Positions 24,023 through 33,200 of a stretch of DNA of 46,599 nucleotides are shown here, in pieces. The notes beneath the pieces were generated by a model that saw only the letters and a program-made list of their open reading frames with translations, did no database searches and had not been told where the DNA came from. The position numbers and the translations under genes were made by a program. Source of the DNA: an uncultured Treponema sp. (GTDB lineage: Bacteria > Spirochaetota > Spirochaetia > Treponematales > Treponemataceae); NCBI GenBank assembly GCA_937892225.1, contig CALAUH010000082.1, positions 1 to 46,599 on the forward strand, given 5' to 3'. The first letter of the stretch is position 1. The number at the start of each line of letters is the position of its first letter.

Positions 24023-25171
24023 CTATAAACATCCGATTTTGTAAAAACCGAATTTAAATTTATTTTCTTCAAAATAAGATTCTAAATCTTTTTTATATTC
24101 TGCAATTCTAGCTCCAAAGTAAGCACTAGTAGCTGACTGAGTAGAACTGAATGATTCACTAATTCCATCCATACTTAAAGAAGAACTACTAAAACCTGAC
24201 ATAAGACCATCACCGATTACGTTTAGTAATGATACGGCAGCGACCTTTCCTATAATTTGTCTTAAATCGTTAGGTATTTCATCGCTATTTCTATAACCTG
24301 CCGAATAATTAATAGAATAAAATAAATGCGGTTGTAATGTTTCAGTACCCCATCGACTTATTGCTGTCTGAATATTTTTAGTTGTGTCATTAGGCATAAA
24401 TGCCCTATCTAAAAATTTAATTATTCCATTTTTTCTATCAATTGTAGTTGAATTTAATAAATCCTTATCTTCACCACGATTGATTAAAGTACATCTAGTT
24501 AAATCTAAAACAGGTCTATGTTTAGTCTGTATCATTCCGTATCTACTTATTTTTCTTGTTGAATAATCATATAATGCTTCTTCTTCATCATAATCTATAT
24601 TTTTTTCAAATTTCTTTGCCTGATCTTCACAATAATATACTCTTTTTATTAAATTAATATTTAATTTTCTTTCAACTTCTTTTGTAGCGGCATCAATAAA
24701 CCATTGTATTTGTTCATCTGTAAAAAAAGTGCCGTTAGTTGCCTTAAAATCTGTTCCCCAGAGAAAAGTATAACGTTCATCATCTGGAGTAATTGCTGTT
24801 CCCCAAGAACCTTCTGGAGCATGATAATTATTGAAAGAATACCCGATATTATCAGGTGTTCCAAATTTTACCCATTTTGAAAATACAAAATCATTCCATT
24901 CTGGTGTTTCCTTATCAGATGGATAATATCTGTATTGATATAACCCATCTGTTAAGTTATCAGAATCAAGAAAATCACCTAAAGAAATAGGTAAAGGTTC
25001 TAAAGGTTCTTCTCTTTCTATAGATAAATCGGCAAAACCGTTAATTGTCCAGGTTAACCATATTCTTTGAGAATCATTCTTTTCCCTTTGTAATATAAAT
25101 GTACTGAATCTTGTATCATTTGATATACTAACGAGAATTTTGTTACTTAAACTTTCAACGGTTATTGCCAT
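24023..25171 (-). CDS. Putative head completion / head-tail connector protein
   Basis: A 382-residue protein directly downstream of the major capsid gene. TDEQIQWFIDAATKEVERKLNI is the helical motif of head-tail connectors of the gp6/gp15 type. IPNDLRQIIGKVAAVSLLNV and the Ser/Gly-rich SGFSSSSLSMDG stretch match head-completion proteins of myophages. It probably docks onto the portal after packaging. The N-terminal 130 residues are beta-rich and extend beyond the usual connector size. The call rests on motif resemblance and position. Confidence 0.55.
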   Translation of the reverse strand: MAITVESLSNKILVSISNDTRFSTFILQREKNDSQRIWLTWTINGFADLSIEREEPLEPLPISLGDFLDSDNLTDGLYQYRYYPSDKETPEWNDFVFSKWVKFGTPDNIGYSFNNYHAPEGSWGTAITPDDERYTFLWGTDFKATNGTFFTDEQIQWFIDAATKEVERKLNINLIKRVYYCEDQAKKFEKNIDYDEEEALYDYSTRKISRYGMIQTKHRPVLDLTRCTLINRGEDKDLLNSTTIDRKNGIIKFLDRAFMPNDTTKNIQTAISRWGTETLQPHLFYSINYSAGYRNSDEIPNDLRQIIGKVAAVSLLNVIGDGLMSGFSSSSLSMDGISESFSSTQSATSAYFGARIAEYKKDLESYFEENKFKFGFYKIGCL

Positions 25172-25189
25172 AAATTACCTCAATATCTA

Positions 25190-26650
25190 TTAATAAAGAC
25201 CGTTTTTATAACCAACGTTCTTAATCATAGCATTAAATTCTGGAGCTCTTACTTCTAAGTTACCGTAAAGAGCAACTACACCATGATGAGTAAGTGCTGA
25301 ATTTGTAGGTAAATCGAAGTTAGATAATCCCATCAACTGAGCAAAAGAAGTATTAGGCATCATTTCTTCTGTGTTAGGTGTAAGAAGTACAATCTGTGCT
25401 GTTCCTGGTAAATCTTCGTTGTAATCAACATAAGTTGTAGTAGAATCAGAACCCTTCTTAATTCTAACCATTTCCATAAGTGTAGAACCACCAGCACTAG
25501 TACGAGTAATAATAAATCCAGTTGCAGCCTGTCCGTTTGTATCAGGTGTAATTGTTAATGTTACTTTCTGTCCAGTAGATACGGATGTTGAACTTGTAGT
25601 TGCGGCTGCCGAAATTCCATACTGATTAATTGCATGAACACCCCAAATATAATTACCAGCAAAAGAAGCTGTAAAACTTCCTGGAGCCGAATCACCAGCA
25701 CTAGCTGCGGTTGCTGTAATAGAAGTTGGTGTATTAGGTCTTTTAGCTGAATCACCTGCTGCTACAATAGGACCTTTAACTTTGAACATCTTATCTGCAC
25801 CACAATCATCTGTAATACGAATTGTAGAACCGATTGCTGTAACTAAATCAGGTAATTTATTCAATGCAAATTTATTATCCTGAGTTGTTAAGCGAAGTCT
25901 ATCAGAATAAAGTTCCTTAAACTGTGCTGCCAAAACTGGTGGGAAATATGCTTCCTGTAAATCACCACCTTTGTTATATACAATTTCAGAAATTTCATCA
26001 AAAGTAGATTCATCAAAAGACATATCAATATCACTTGCTGAACTTGTTTCACCAATTTCCAAACCACGTGCATCAAATACTGTTGATCTGAGTTTTTCAG
26101 ATACATCTGTATTTTTAGCCGAATCTTCAATAATTTTTAACAAACCATCAAACTGTTTAGGTGATGCTGCTGAGTTACCATGGAAAATAGCTCTTTCTGC
26201 TGCTTTAGAAACACGCATTGTAGCAGCAAGTTTCTGCTGATTGATTGGATTAGTTGCATTATTTGTCATTGTTAATGGATGAGATACCTGCCATTCACTA
26301 GACAAATATTTTGTTTCATAAACTTTTCTCTGGAATTCTGCGTCATCAATAGATGCCATTTCATTTTCACCATTGAAAAGGAATTCTTCACTACCAACAG
26401 AAGTCTGACGATTAATCTGGTGAACAGTAGAAGATACTGGCTGTTTATGAAGTTTATGGAATACTTTTAAATCTGCCTGTTTTACATCAAGAACAGAAAC
26501 GAGAGTTGCTTCCAAATCTTCTCTCTGTAATGCTCTACCACCTTCATAAGATGCTGCATCTGTACCGTAACCAGCTTCAAGTGCTTTTTCAAGGTCCATA
26601 TTCTGTGAACCTACTTCAAATTCGTTATCAGAATCAAAAATGTTTCCCAT
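25190..26650 (-). CDS. Major capsid protein with Ig/FnIII-like insertion
   Basis: This 486-residue HK97-fold capsid subunit follows the protease-scaffold gene. The N-terminus is a short acidic delta-like segment, then GTDAASYEGG and RALQREDLE (about residues 29-47), which recur in the protease-scaffold protein. The core holds FHKLHKQPVSSTVHQIN and VSKAAERAIFHGNS. Residues about 305-425 form a Thr/Ser/Ala-rich, fibronectin-III-like segment (NTPTSITATAASAGDSAPG; TGFIITRTSAGGS) inserted before a return to capsid sequence (MPNTSFAQLMGLSNFDLP). The start follows AGGAGG by nine bases. Confidence 0.85.
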   Translation of the reverse strand: MGNIFDSDNEFEVGSQNMDLEKALEAGYGTDAASYEGGRALQREDLEATLVSVLDVKQADLKVFHKLHKQPVSSTVHQINRQTSVGSEEFLFNGENEMASIDDAEFQRKVYETKYLSSEWQVSHPLTMTNNATNPINQQKLAATMRVSKAAERAIFHGNSAASPKQFDGLLKIIEDSAKNTDVSEKLRSTVFDARGLEIGETSSASDIDMSFDESTFDEISEIVYNKGGDLQEAYFPPVLAAQFKELYSDRLRLTTQDNKFALNKLPDLVTAIGSTIRITDDCGADKMFKVKGPIVAAGDSAKRPNTPTSITATAASAGDSAPGSFTASFAGNYIWGVHAINQYGISAAATTSSTSVSTGQKVTLTITPDTNGQAATGFIITRTSAGGSTLMEMVRIKKGSDSTTTYVDYNEDLPGTAQIVLLTPNTEEMMPNTSFAQLMGLSNFDLPTNSALTHHGVVALYGNLEVRAPEFNAMIKNVGYKNGLY

Positions 26651-26662
26651 TTTTCTATCCTC

Positions 26663-27283
26663 CTAGTTATTGTTTTTAACAATAGTTTTAATTTTTGCCC
26701 AAACATTTGAGCTAATTTTGTTGCCTTTCATAGCTTTCTGGAATTCAGTATTGTAGAATCCAACTTCTTCAAGACCAATTTCACCTTTTTTAGCACTAGC
26801 TACTAAAGCGGATTTAAGAATTTCAAAATCTTCATTAGTAGGTTTAATTAAAATAGGTGTATTTCCTACAGCATTATCCTTACCAATAGATTTTTCAACA
26901 ACAGTCTGACGTGATACTGGAGTTTTAAGATAATCACCAAAACTCTTTGTTACATCAATCATGTTGTTCTGCAATTCTTCAATTGATTTTTTCAAACAAG
27001 AAATTTCTTCTTTCTGAGAATCAATTGTTTCTGCCATTGATTTCATCAATTCAGTTGCATCAAGATAATCAGATTCTTCATCATTCATTGATTTTTTTAC
27101 GCCACATTTTTCAATCTTTTCATCTTCAGAAACATAATCTGTTTCTTCATCATCAAATAATGTATCATCTGTTACTTCTTCATCTTCTGAATCCATTTTT
27201 TTCTTCTTTTTATCTTCTTCAGGATTTTCCTTAAAAGATTTAAGAAGTTCATCAATTGTAGAACTAAAATTTCCTTTAGCCAT
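26663..27283 (-). CDS. Nested scaffold protein from internal start
   Basis: In-frame ATG at 27283, preceded by GGGAGG seven bases upstream, gives a 206-residue protein identical to the C-terminal part of the protease-scaffold. It begins MAKGNFSSTIDELLKSF and contains the acidic Lys/Asp/Glu region and a coiled coil (SQKEEISCLKKSIEELQNNM). The arrangement is that of lambda C/Nu3, where the nested product is the abundant scaffold. No other gene uses such a strong ribosome binding site inside a coding frame in this window. Confidence 0.65.
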   Translation of the reverse strand: MAKGNFSSTIDELLKSFKENPEEDKKKKKMDSEDEEVTDDTLFDDEETDYVSEDEKIEKCGVKKSMNDEESDYLDATELMKSMAETIDSQKEEISCLKKSIEELQNNMIDVTKSFGDYLKTPVSRQTVVEKSIGKDNAVGNTPILIKPTNEDFEILKSALVASAKKGEIGLEEVGFYNTEFQKAMKGNKISSNVWAKIKTIVKNNN

Positions 27284-28150
27284 TTTAATTCCTCCCTGTA
27301 ATATTATTTCAGAAAGAATTTCACTTGCTTTTGCATCGTCAAATCCATTTCTGATTAAATACTCTTTAATTTCAGATTCAGTTTCTAATATCCCTGAATC
27401 TATTGCTTTTACTGTTTTTTTAATTATTTCAGATTCCATATCTGTAGACTTTTCAAAATCATCTTCTTTTGTATCTGCATTTTTAATATCACCATCTGTA
27501 ATATCTAAAAGTTTTACAGTCTTTTCTTCTAAATCTTCATTTTGTAATGCTCTACCGCCTGAATAACTTTCTGCATCTGTTCCACTACCAGCAACTAAAG
27601 ACTTACAAAAATCTACAACGCCAATAGATTTTGCAAATTTTGCACTTCCTACTGTCCAATTCACCGGACTACAAGTAAGTGCTAAATCATTCCACATAAA
27701 TTCTGTTACAGTTTCAGAACCATCTTTATTTTTCTTAATTTTTGGCATAATACCGCCAATACTTGCTTTTACTAACTTTGACTTATTTTTAAGTAAATCA
27801 ATATAAGGTTTAGCAGCATCAATTCCTGAATATAAAATTCCTTTTACAAAAGTTTTTTTACTTATTGGATCAAACTTTACTGAAATAGGTTCACCGATAA
27901 TTTTTTCTTTATGAGATTCTACACTTCCATCAGGATTTCTTGTTTTATGCTGGTGATCATCTGAAATTACACCGTTTGTAATAAAATATTCTTTAGATTT
28001 CTGTAATGCACTTTGTAAAGTTATCTGATTCTGTAAATCTAAATTTTCATTACTTGCTTCTACTTCAAATTTATAATTTCCGTTTTCATCTTCTTCACCT
28101 GAAATAGATTTACATATATCCTGGATAATTACATCATTATCTAATTCCAT
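26663..28150 (-). CDS. Prohead protease fused to scaffold
   Basis: This 495-residue protein has an N-terminal serine protease domain (about 1-180). His is in DDHQHK and the Ser in KASIGGIMP, the SIGG motif of caudovirus prohead proteases, followed by WNDLALTCSPVNW. After residue 185 comes a segment nearly repeated in the capsid protein (GTDAESYSGGRALQNEDLE). The C-terminal 200 residues are Lys/Asp/Glu-rich and coiled-coil-like, as in scaffolds. It would self-cleave and mature the capsid. A strong internal ribosome binding site at codon 290 makes a nested scaffold likely. Confidence 0.8.
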   Translation of the reverse strand: MELDNDVIIQDICKSISGEEDENGNYKFEVEASNENLDLQNQITLQSALQKSKEYFITNGVISDDHQHKTRNPDGSVESHKEKIIGEPISVKFDPISKKTFVKGILYSGIDAAKPYIDLLKNKSKLVKASIGGIMPKIKKNKDGSETVTEFMWNDLALTCSPVNWTVGSAKFAKSIGVVDFCKSLVAGSGTDAESYSGGRALQNEDLEEKTVKLLDITDGDIKNADTKEDDFEKSTDMESEIIKKTVKAIDSGILETESEIKEYLIRNGFDDAKASEILSEIILQGGIKMAKGNFSSTIDELLKSFKENPEEDKKKKKMDSEDEEVTDDTLFDDEETDYVSEDEKIEKCGVKKSMNDEESDYLDATELMKSMAETIDSQKEEISCLKKSIEELQNNMIDVTKSFGDYLKTPVSRQTVVEKSIGKDNAVGNTPILIKPTNEDFEILKSALVASAKKGEIGLEEVGFYNTEFQKAMKGNKISSNVWAKIKTIVKNNN

Positions 28151-28175
28151 TATTTTACCTCAAAATAAAAAAGTT

Positions 28176-28229
28176 AAAAAAAAAAGACAGCCACAACTTT
28201 TTAAGTCATGACTGTCTTTTGACACATCT
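28176..28229 (-). terminator. Repeated leader-terminator module, copy 3
   Basis: Leftward: AGATGTGTC, AAAAGACAGTCATGACTT, a three-base loop, AAGTTGTGGCTGTC and ten Ts. The stem is about 17 bp. It lies between the promoter at 28263-28292 and the protease-scaffold gene's ribosome binding site. Confidence 0.8.
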
Positions 28230-28262
28230 AAAAAATAAATATCTTAATTATAATCTATTAAT

Positions 28263-28292
28263 ATTATAAGACTAAACTTTTTATTTTGTCAA
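28263..28292 (-). promoter_or_regulatory. Promoter upstream of module copy 3 (capsid genes)
   Basis: Minus strand: TTGACA (28292-28287), 18-bp spacer, TATAAT (28268-28263). Both boxes match consensus. It sits immediately after the 79-residue gene. Confidence 0.65.
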
Positions 28293-28296
28293 GTTA

Positions 28297-28536
28297 TTAA
28301 TTATCTTCATTTTTTGGATTACCAAACATTTTTCTTCTTTGTTCAAGCATATCTTCAACATGTTCTTTTGCAAGTCCACCCCATGTAATATCAATTTCAG
28401 CAGGTAATAAATATTTACCATCAAGACTAATCTGAAATTCACCATCACGATTACGAACATACACGCCATCATTAAATGATAGATAAAATTTATTTGTAGG
28501 TTCATTTATATCAAATTCAATTTTTTCTTCTTTCAT
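28297..28536 (-). CDS. Small hypothetical protein under an operator-bearing promoter
   Basis: A 79-residue acidic protein (EEKIEFDINEPTNKF; LPAEIDITWGGLAKEHVEDML). I do not recognise a family. Beta-strands come first, then a C-terminal helix with RRKMFGN. It has its own promoter (28555-28584) whose spacer holds a 16-bp palindrome matching the operators of the distant HTH switch at 34.6 kb, and a strong AAAGGAGG site. This separate, probably repressed expression inside the late operon suggests a regulatory or early role rather than a structural one. Confidence 0.6.
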   Translation of the reverse strand: MKEEKIEFDINEPTNKFYLSFNDGVYVRNRDGEFQISLDGKYLLPAEIDITWGGLAKEHVEDMLEQRRKMFGNPKNEDN

Positions 28537-28554
28537 TTCAAACCTCCTTTTAAA

Positions 28555-28584
28555 AGTATAAACTAATTAGTTTACTATTGTCAA
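28555..28584 (-). promoter_or_regulatory. Promoter of the 79-residue gene
   Basis: Minus strand: TTGACA (28584-28579), 18-bp spacer, TATACT (28560-28555). The spacer and -10 are overlapped by the palindrome at 28559-28574. Confidence 0.65.
28559..28574. promoter_or_regulatory. Operator-like palindrome TAAACTAATTAGTTTA
   Basis: A perfect 16-bp palindrome of the form TAAACT-N4-AGTTTA inside a promoter spacer. It matches the two sites at 34555-34570 and 34630-34645, so the 68-residue HTH protein is the likely binder. Confidence 0.65.
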
Positions 28585-28586
28585 GT

Positions 28587-30233
28587 TTATTTAATGTATT
28601 CAATTAAGTTTCTAAAGTGTTCAACAGTCTTATCATTTAACACGCCTTCTTTTCTTGCCTTTTCAAAATCTGGAATTGCTTTTGCAACACTATCTCTAAT
28701 TGCATCTGCATAAGGTTTATGTTTAAAATCTTTTGCATAAACCTGATCTTTTTGTATTTTTGGAAATGTTCCGTTTTTTGAATCTTTATTTGATAATCCA
28801 TATAATTTTTTTTGTGCATCTGCCATAGTATCAGCAAGATTCTTATATTTTGGATTGCTTTTTATACTTCTCCATACTTCATATAAAGAATGTCCATAAC
28901 GTTCTTTTGCAACAATATTTGCTGTAGTATTTAATTGAATTTCTGCTATAGAACCATTAGATAATCTGATATTCATATTAATATCTGAATATCCAACATC
29001 ACTAGGATTAGCAAAATTATTTTTCATTCTTATAATATCAGGTTGATTTTTGAAATAAGAAAATAATCTTGATACTTCTTCAATAGAATTACAAGTAAAT
29101 GTATGTCCGTCTGTATCTCGAATAGTTCTACAATGGTATGTATCTGTATCAACATCATAAATCTGTTTTCTAACAGCTTCTTCTTTTTCTGCCATAGCAT
29201 CTTCTTTTAATTTTTCTTGAATTCTTGCGACACTCTTTAATTCAGGTCTTTTCAGTAATAAAGTATCAATGCCTAATTCTGATTTAAAAAAGTCCTGACG
29301 TTTATCACTTAATTTGCTAAATTCTTTTTGAACATCTGCTGCATTTTTTAATAAGCCTTCAATTGTATCGCTTGATTCCGGTTGTAAACCGTTAGTACCA
29401 TCTCTCCATGTAGGTTTTACTCCACTAGCATCATAAAAATTTCTAATTTCATCTTTATCATTTACTTTGGCTAAAACTTTAATATCTTCATGTTTTACAT
29501 CATAATTTACTTTAGTATTATTATCCATAATTGTAACATTTTCTTTACCTACCATCAAAACTTTTCCATTATGTTTTTTTCCCATACTATCCTTAAATTG
29601 TACTATATCACCTTCTGTATGAGTGCTTCCAGATATATTATTAGAAGAATTTGATAATACGCTTTTTACATCTACTGTATCTGATAAATCATTTATTTTA
29701 GAATCCATAGCGTTTTCAATTGCATCTTCTAAATCCGAACCTGATAATCCATTTTCCTGTAAATTCTGTTTTATTGCATTTTTTAATTTTTCTTGCTGCT
29801 CTGTAGATAATTGATTAACATAAACTGGAAGTTTATCAGATTTATTTTCTCCTGATCCATTATTTCCTGATTCATCTTTTTGAGATACATAATTAGTTGA
29901 AACATGATAAGATTCTTTTTTATCATTACTAACGTGTAATGAATTATCTTTATCAATTCCATTTATTGTAAAGTTTCCATTTTTACCTTTGATATTAACA
30001 GTTTCTCCAACCTTAAATTTTGATTCTGTAGGTTCTTCTACTTTTTTCTGTTTCATACCTTTTTCTTCAACTGTTCCACGTACATAAACAGTTTTTTGAT
30101 GACCATTTTTATCTGTAATTTTTTTAGGCATTAAACGTGATCTATCCCTTGCCTTTTCTATAGTTTCTGCATTAAGCATAAAACTTTTACTTAATTGATT
30201 AAAAACATCTTTTCTAACTAAAAATTTATCCAT
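28587..30233 (-). CDS. Multidomain phage protein with RelA/SpoT-like domain
   Basis: A 548-residue protein. The N-terminus (FLVRKDVFNQL; MPKKITDKNGHQKTVYVRG) is a type seen in large virion-associated phage proteins. Two KOW/SH3-like segments follow (KFKVGETVNIKGKNG, about residue 72; GDIVQFKDSMGKKHNGKVL, about residue 208). Residues about 365-470 resemble the RelA/SpoT nucleotidyltransferase fold: IYDVDTDTYHCRTI, IRMKNNF, GYSDINMNIRL, then IAEIQLNT and GHSLYE, matching the RelA-type GY.dI.....EIQ..T pattern. Whether it makes or breaks an alarmone, or is only structurally related, cannot be told. It is followed 50 bases later by a separately regulated small gene. Confidence 0.6.
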   Translation of the reverse strand: MDKFLVRKDVFNQLSKSFMLNAETIEKARDRSRLMPKKITDKNGHQKTVYVRGTVEEKGMKQKKVEEPTESKFKVGETVNIKGKNGNFTINGIDKDNSLHVSNDKKESYHVSTNYVSQKDESGNNGSGENKSDKLPVYVNQLSTEQQEKLKNAIKQNLQENGLSGSDLEDAIENAMDSKINDLSDTVDVKSVLSNSSNNISGSTHTEGDIVQFKDSMGKKHNGKVLMVGKENVTIMDNNTKVNYDVKHEDIKVLAKVNDKDEIRNFYDASGVKPTWRDGTNGLQPESSDTIEGLLKNAADVQKEFSKLSDKRQDFFKSELGIDTLLLKRPELKSVARIQEKLKEDAMAEKEEAVRKQIYDVDTDTYHCRTIRDTDGHTFTCNSIEEVSRLFSYFKNQPDIIRMKNNFANPSDVGYSDINMNIRLSNGSIAEIQLNTTANIVAKERYGHSLYEVWRSIKSNPKYKNLADTMADAQKKLYGLSNKDSKNGTFPKIQKDQVYAKDFKHKPYADAIRDSVAKAIPDFEKARKEGVLNDKTVEHFRNLIEYIK

Positions 30234-30250
30234 TTTAATTTTCCTCCAGG

Positions 30251-33200
30251 TTATCTATTTTTACAACAGCATTTAATTGCTTCTGCAACTTTATAAGATA
30301 TAGTATTGAATAATTCAGGTTGTGTAGCATCATAATCCATATAATCATTATCTACAAATTCTTCTTCTTCAATATCATATATATCCATAAAATCAAATAA
30401 AGATTTACTAATATCTATTCCTTTTTCTTTAATAACATTTTCAAAATTTCTTTTAAATTCAGGATATTTCATTGAAAAAGCAAGTAATCTATGTCCGTAA
30501 TCATAACTATTTTTATAAATATTAGTTCCAGAACCATTTTTATAAGATTTTTCTGCTTTTAATAATTCTTTATATCCTTTACTTAAAGTTTCATCATCTG
30601 CATTATTTATTGAATTTTTTAATTTATCATAAGCTGATTCTGTTGCAATTCTTTCAGATAAATTATTCATATATTCTTCATATTGCTTAGTGTTTTTTTC
30701 TTCTTTTTTATTTTTTTCTTCTTTTTTAATATTAAAATTATTTTTATTATTTTCATAATAACCGGATAAATCTATATTAAACATAGGCATAACTATATTA
30801 ATACTTGAATCATCACTAATTGTAAATGAATGAGTTGATACATCTGAGAACAATAAATTTGATTCATTTCCTGAGAGTGCATCTAATAAATATTCATAGT
30901 TTACCATAATATAATCATCATAATCCTTATTTTTGAATTTAATTCCATCTGCTTCGCCGACTTTTACCCCATCAAGCATTACATCATCACCTTTAAATTC
31001 TAAACCAATAGCATTATGTTTTTTATTAATTGCACCTTCTTTTTTCATTGTTTTAATTTTATTTATTAATTCAATATTATTAAGTCTTACTTTTTGATTA
31101 TTATTTTCAGGTATAACTTTTTCATATTTAGGAAATTGTCCATCAACTTCTATTTTTTTAATTTTAATCTGATTGTTTTTTGTATCAATATTAACATAAG
31201 AATTTTCAGGAATTCCATCAAGTTTACCAACTTTAACTATCTTCATTCTTCTACCATCAGTTGCAATAAGAGAACCATCTTTATAATAAACGTGTGTCAT
31301 AAAATATCTATTTTCATCTTTTGAAGCATTATTAGTAAGTTTATTTAATTCAGTTTCAAGACTTTTAGAATATGGCATTTCTACTTCATTTTCACCTGAT
31401 TTTCTATTTTCTGCAATTATTTTTTTATCATCAATATTTACTGAATCTTTTTTAGCATTTTGATTACCTTTCATGGCATCACTACGATTCTGTTGTTTTT
31501 CAGAATCAGTTTCTTTATTTTCTATTTTCTTTTTATAATCTTCTATTGCATCATAATACACATCTGCACTTTCTTTGCCCCATTTTTCTACAAATTGTTC
31601 CTTAAATTCATCAAGTGATAAATTGTTATTAACAGAATCTTCAATAAAATTATTAACTAAAGTTTTTAAATCTTTTCCATGTTCTATATCATCAATTATT
31701 TCTTTTGCAGCAATTCCATTATAACTTCTTTCACCTTCACGTTTTATGAGTTTTTCCATAGCATTAATCTTTTCTGTATTATTCATAAATTCCATTTGTT
31801 GTAACAGTTTACCTTTTACTTCTTTTATATTTTTATCTTTATTCTGTGATCTATTAGATAAAACTTTATTAGATTCATTTTTTGAAACAGAATTAACATT
31901 TTCAATGTCTTTACCATAAATAAATGCTGTTCCTAAACCACCATTATCAGATAATGTAAATTTATCAGAGTTTTTTGCTGCAATTTCCTTTATTTTTGCC
32001 TGTTCCGTTTTAGACATATCCTGCAATCTAATATTTACATACTTTTTAGTAGATTCTTCATCATCAATATATGGAGTAATATCAATAAATGAACCATCAC
32101 GTGTATTAGTTGTTTGCTGCTTAACAAAGTTAATAAGATTTTCTGTTTTTATTCCACCTTTCCATGCGTTTTTATTGCCTTTCATAGCTTCTGAACGATT
32201 CTGGTGTTTTTCGGCTTCGGATTCCAATTGTTTTATTCTTTGAAAAATAGAAGCGGCTCTCCTTGCCATATCATTTGAAAGATCATATTTCTTTTCAGAA
32301 TGAAGTCGGTTATTTTCTTTTACTACTTTTTTCTGTAATTCTTTAAGATAATCAACATCTGTAATAGAATTAATTTCAGAATCAGAAATATTTAATTCAG
32401 ATTCTTTTTTATTCTCTTTATCATTTAATACTTTTTCAATATATTTCTGCCTTTCTGTTTCCATTTCATTACTATCATCAGGTTTTAATTTACTAATAAG
32501 ATTTTCAATATCATTTCCCAACATCCTTATATCTTTTTGAGCTGCAACTTTATCGGCTGTTTCCATTGAATCCATTTTAGAATGAATTTTATCCATTTCA
32601 TTAAGACTATTTAAAATTCTTTTCTTTGCTGATTCATTTGTAAGACGATTTCCTTTTGAATCCTGAATCCAATATGTTTCTTTTACAGATTCTTTTTTAT
32701 TTCCATCTGCATCAAAATCAGTTTCTTTAATATCTCCGTCTTTCATGGCTTCAAGCCATTTATTCCATCTCTCTAAATCTTTTTTATCCGTTTCAACATC
32801 AGCTTTAGCACCTTTTGTCCATTTATGATTTTCTCCTTTTTCTTTAAGAAAATCATTATATCTTCGTTCATCATCCTTTAAATCATCTTTCTTATCAGCA
32901 ATTTTTTGTTTAATATCTGATTCTGTCAAAACAGTTCCCATATCTGTAGTAAATGTATGTTCTTTATTTTTACCTCTTACAATATTTTCTTCATTACGAT
33001 TATTTAATTCTGACTGTAACTTTTTTATATATTCAGGATTATCCTTTACAATTTTTTTATCTACATAAGTTCCGTATTCATTTTTTATTTGATTTTCTGC
33101 TACACCTAATTGTTCTTGTAATTCAGTAATTGTGTCTTTAAGTTCTTTATCACTACTTTTTTCTGGATGATTAATAATGTCAATAATATTTTTAATAGGT

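Noticed and set aside
25561..26240. Plus- and minus-strand frames of 60-90 codons within the capsid gene
   Set aside because: They are shadows of a strongly supported capsid frame and lack start signals.
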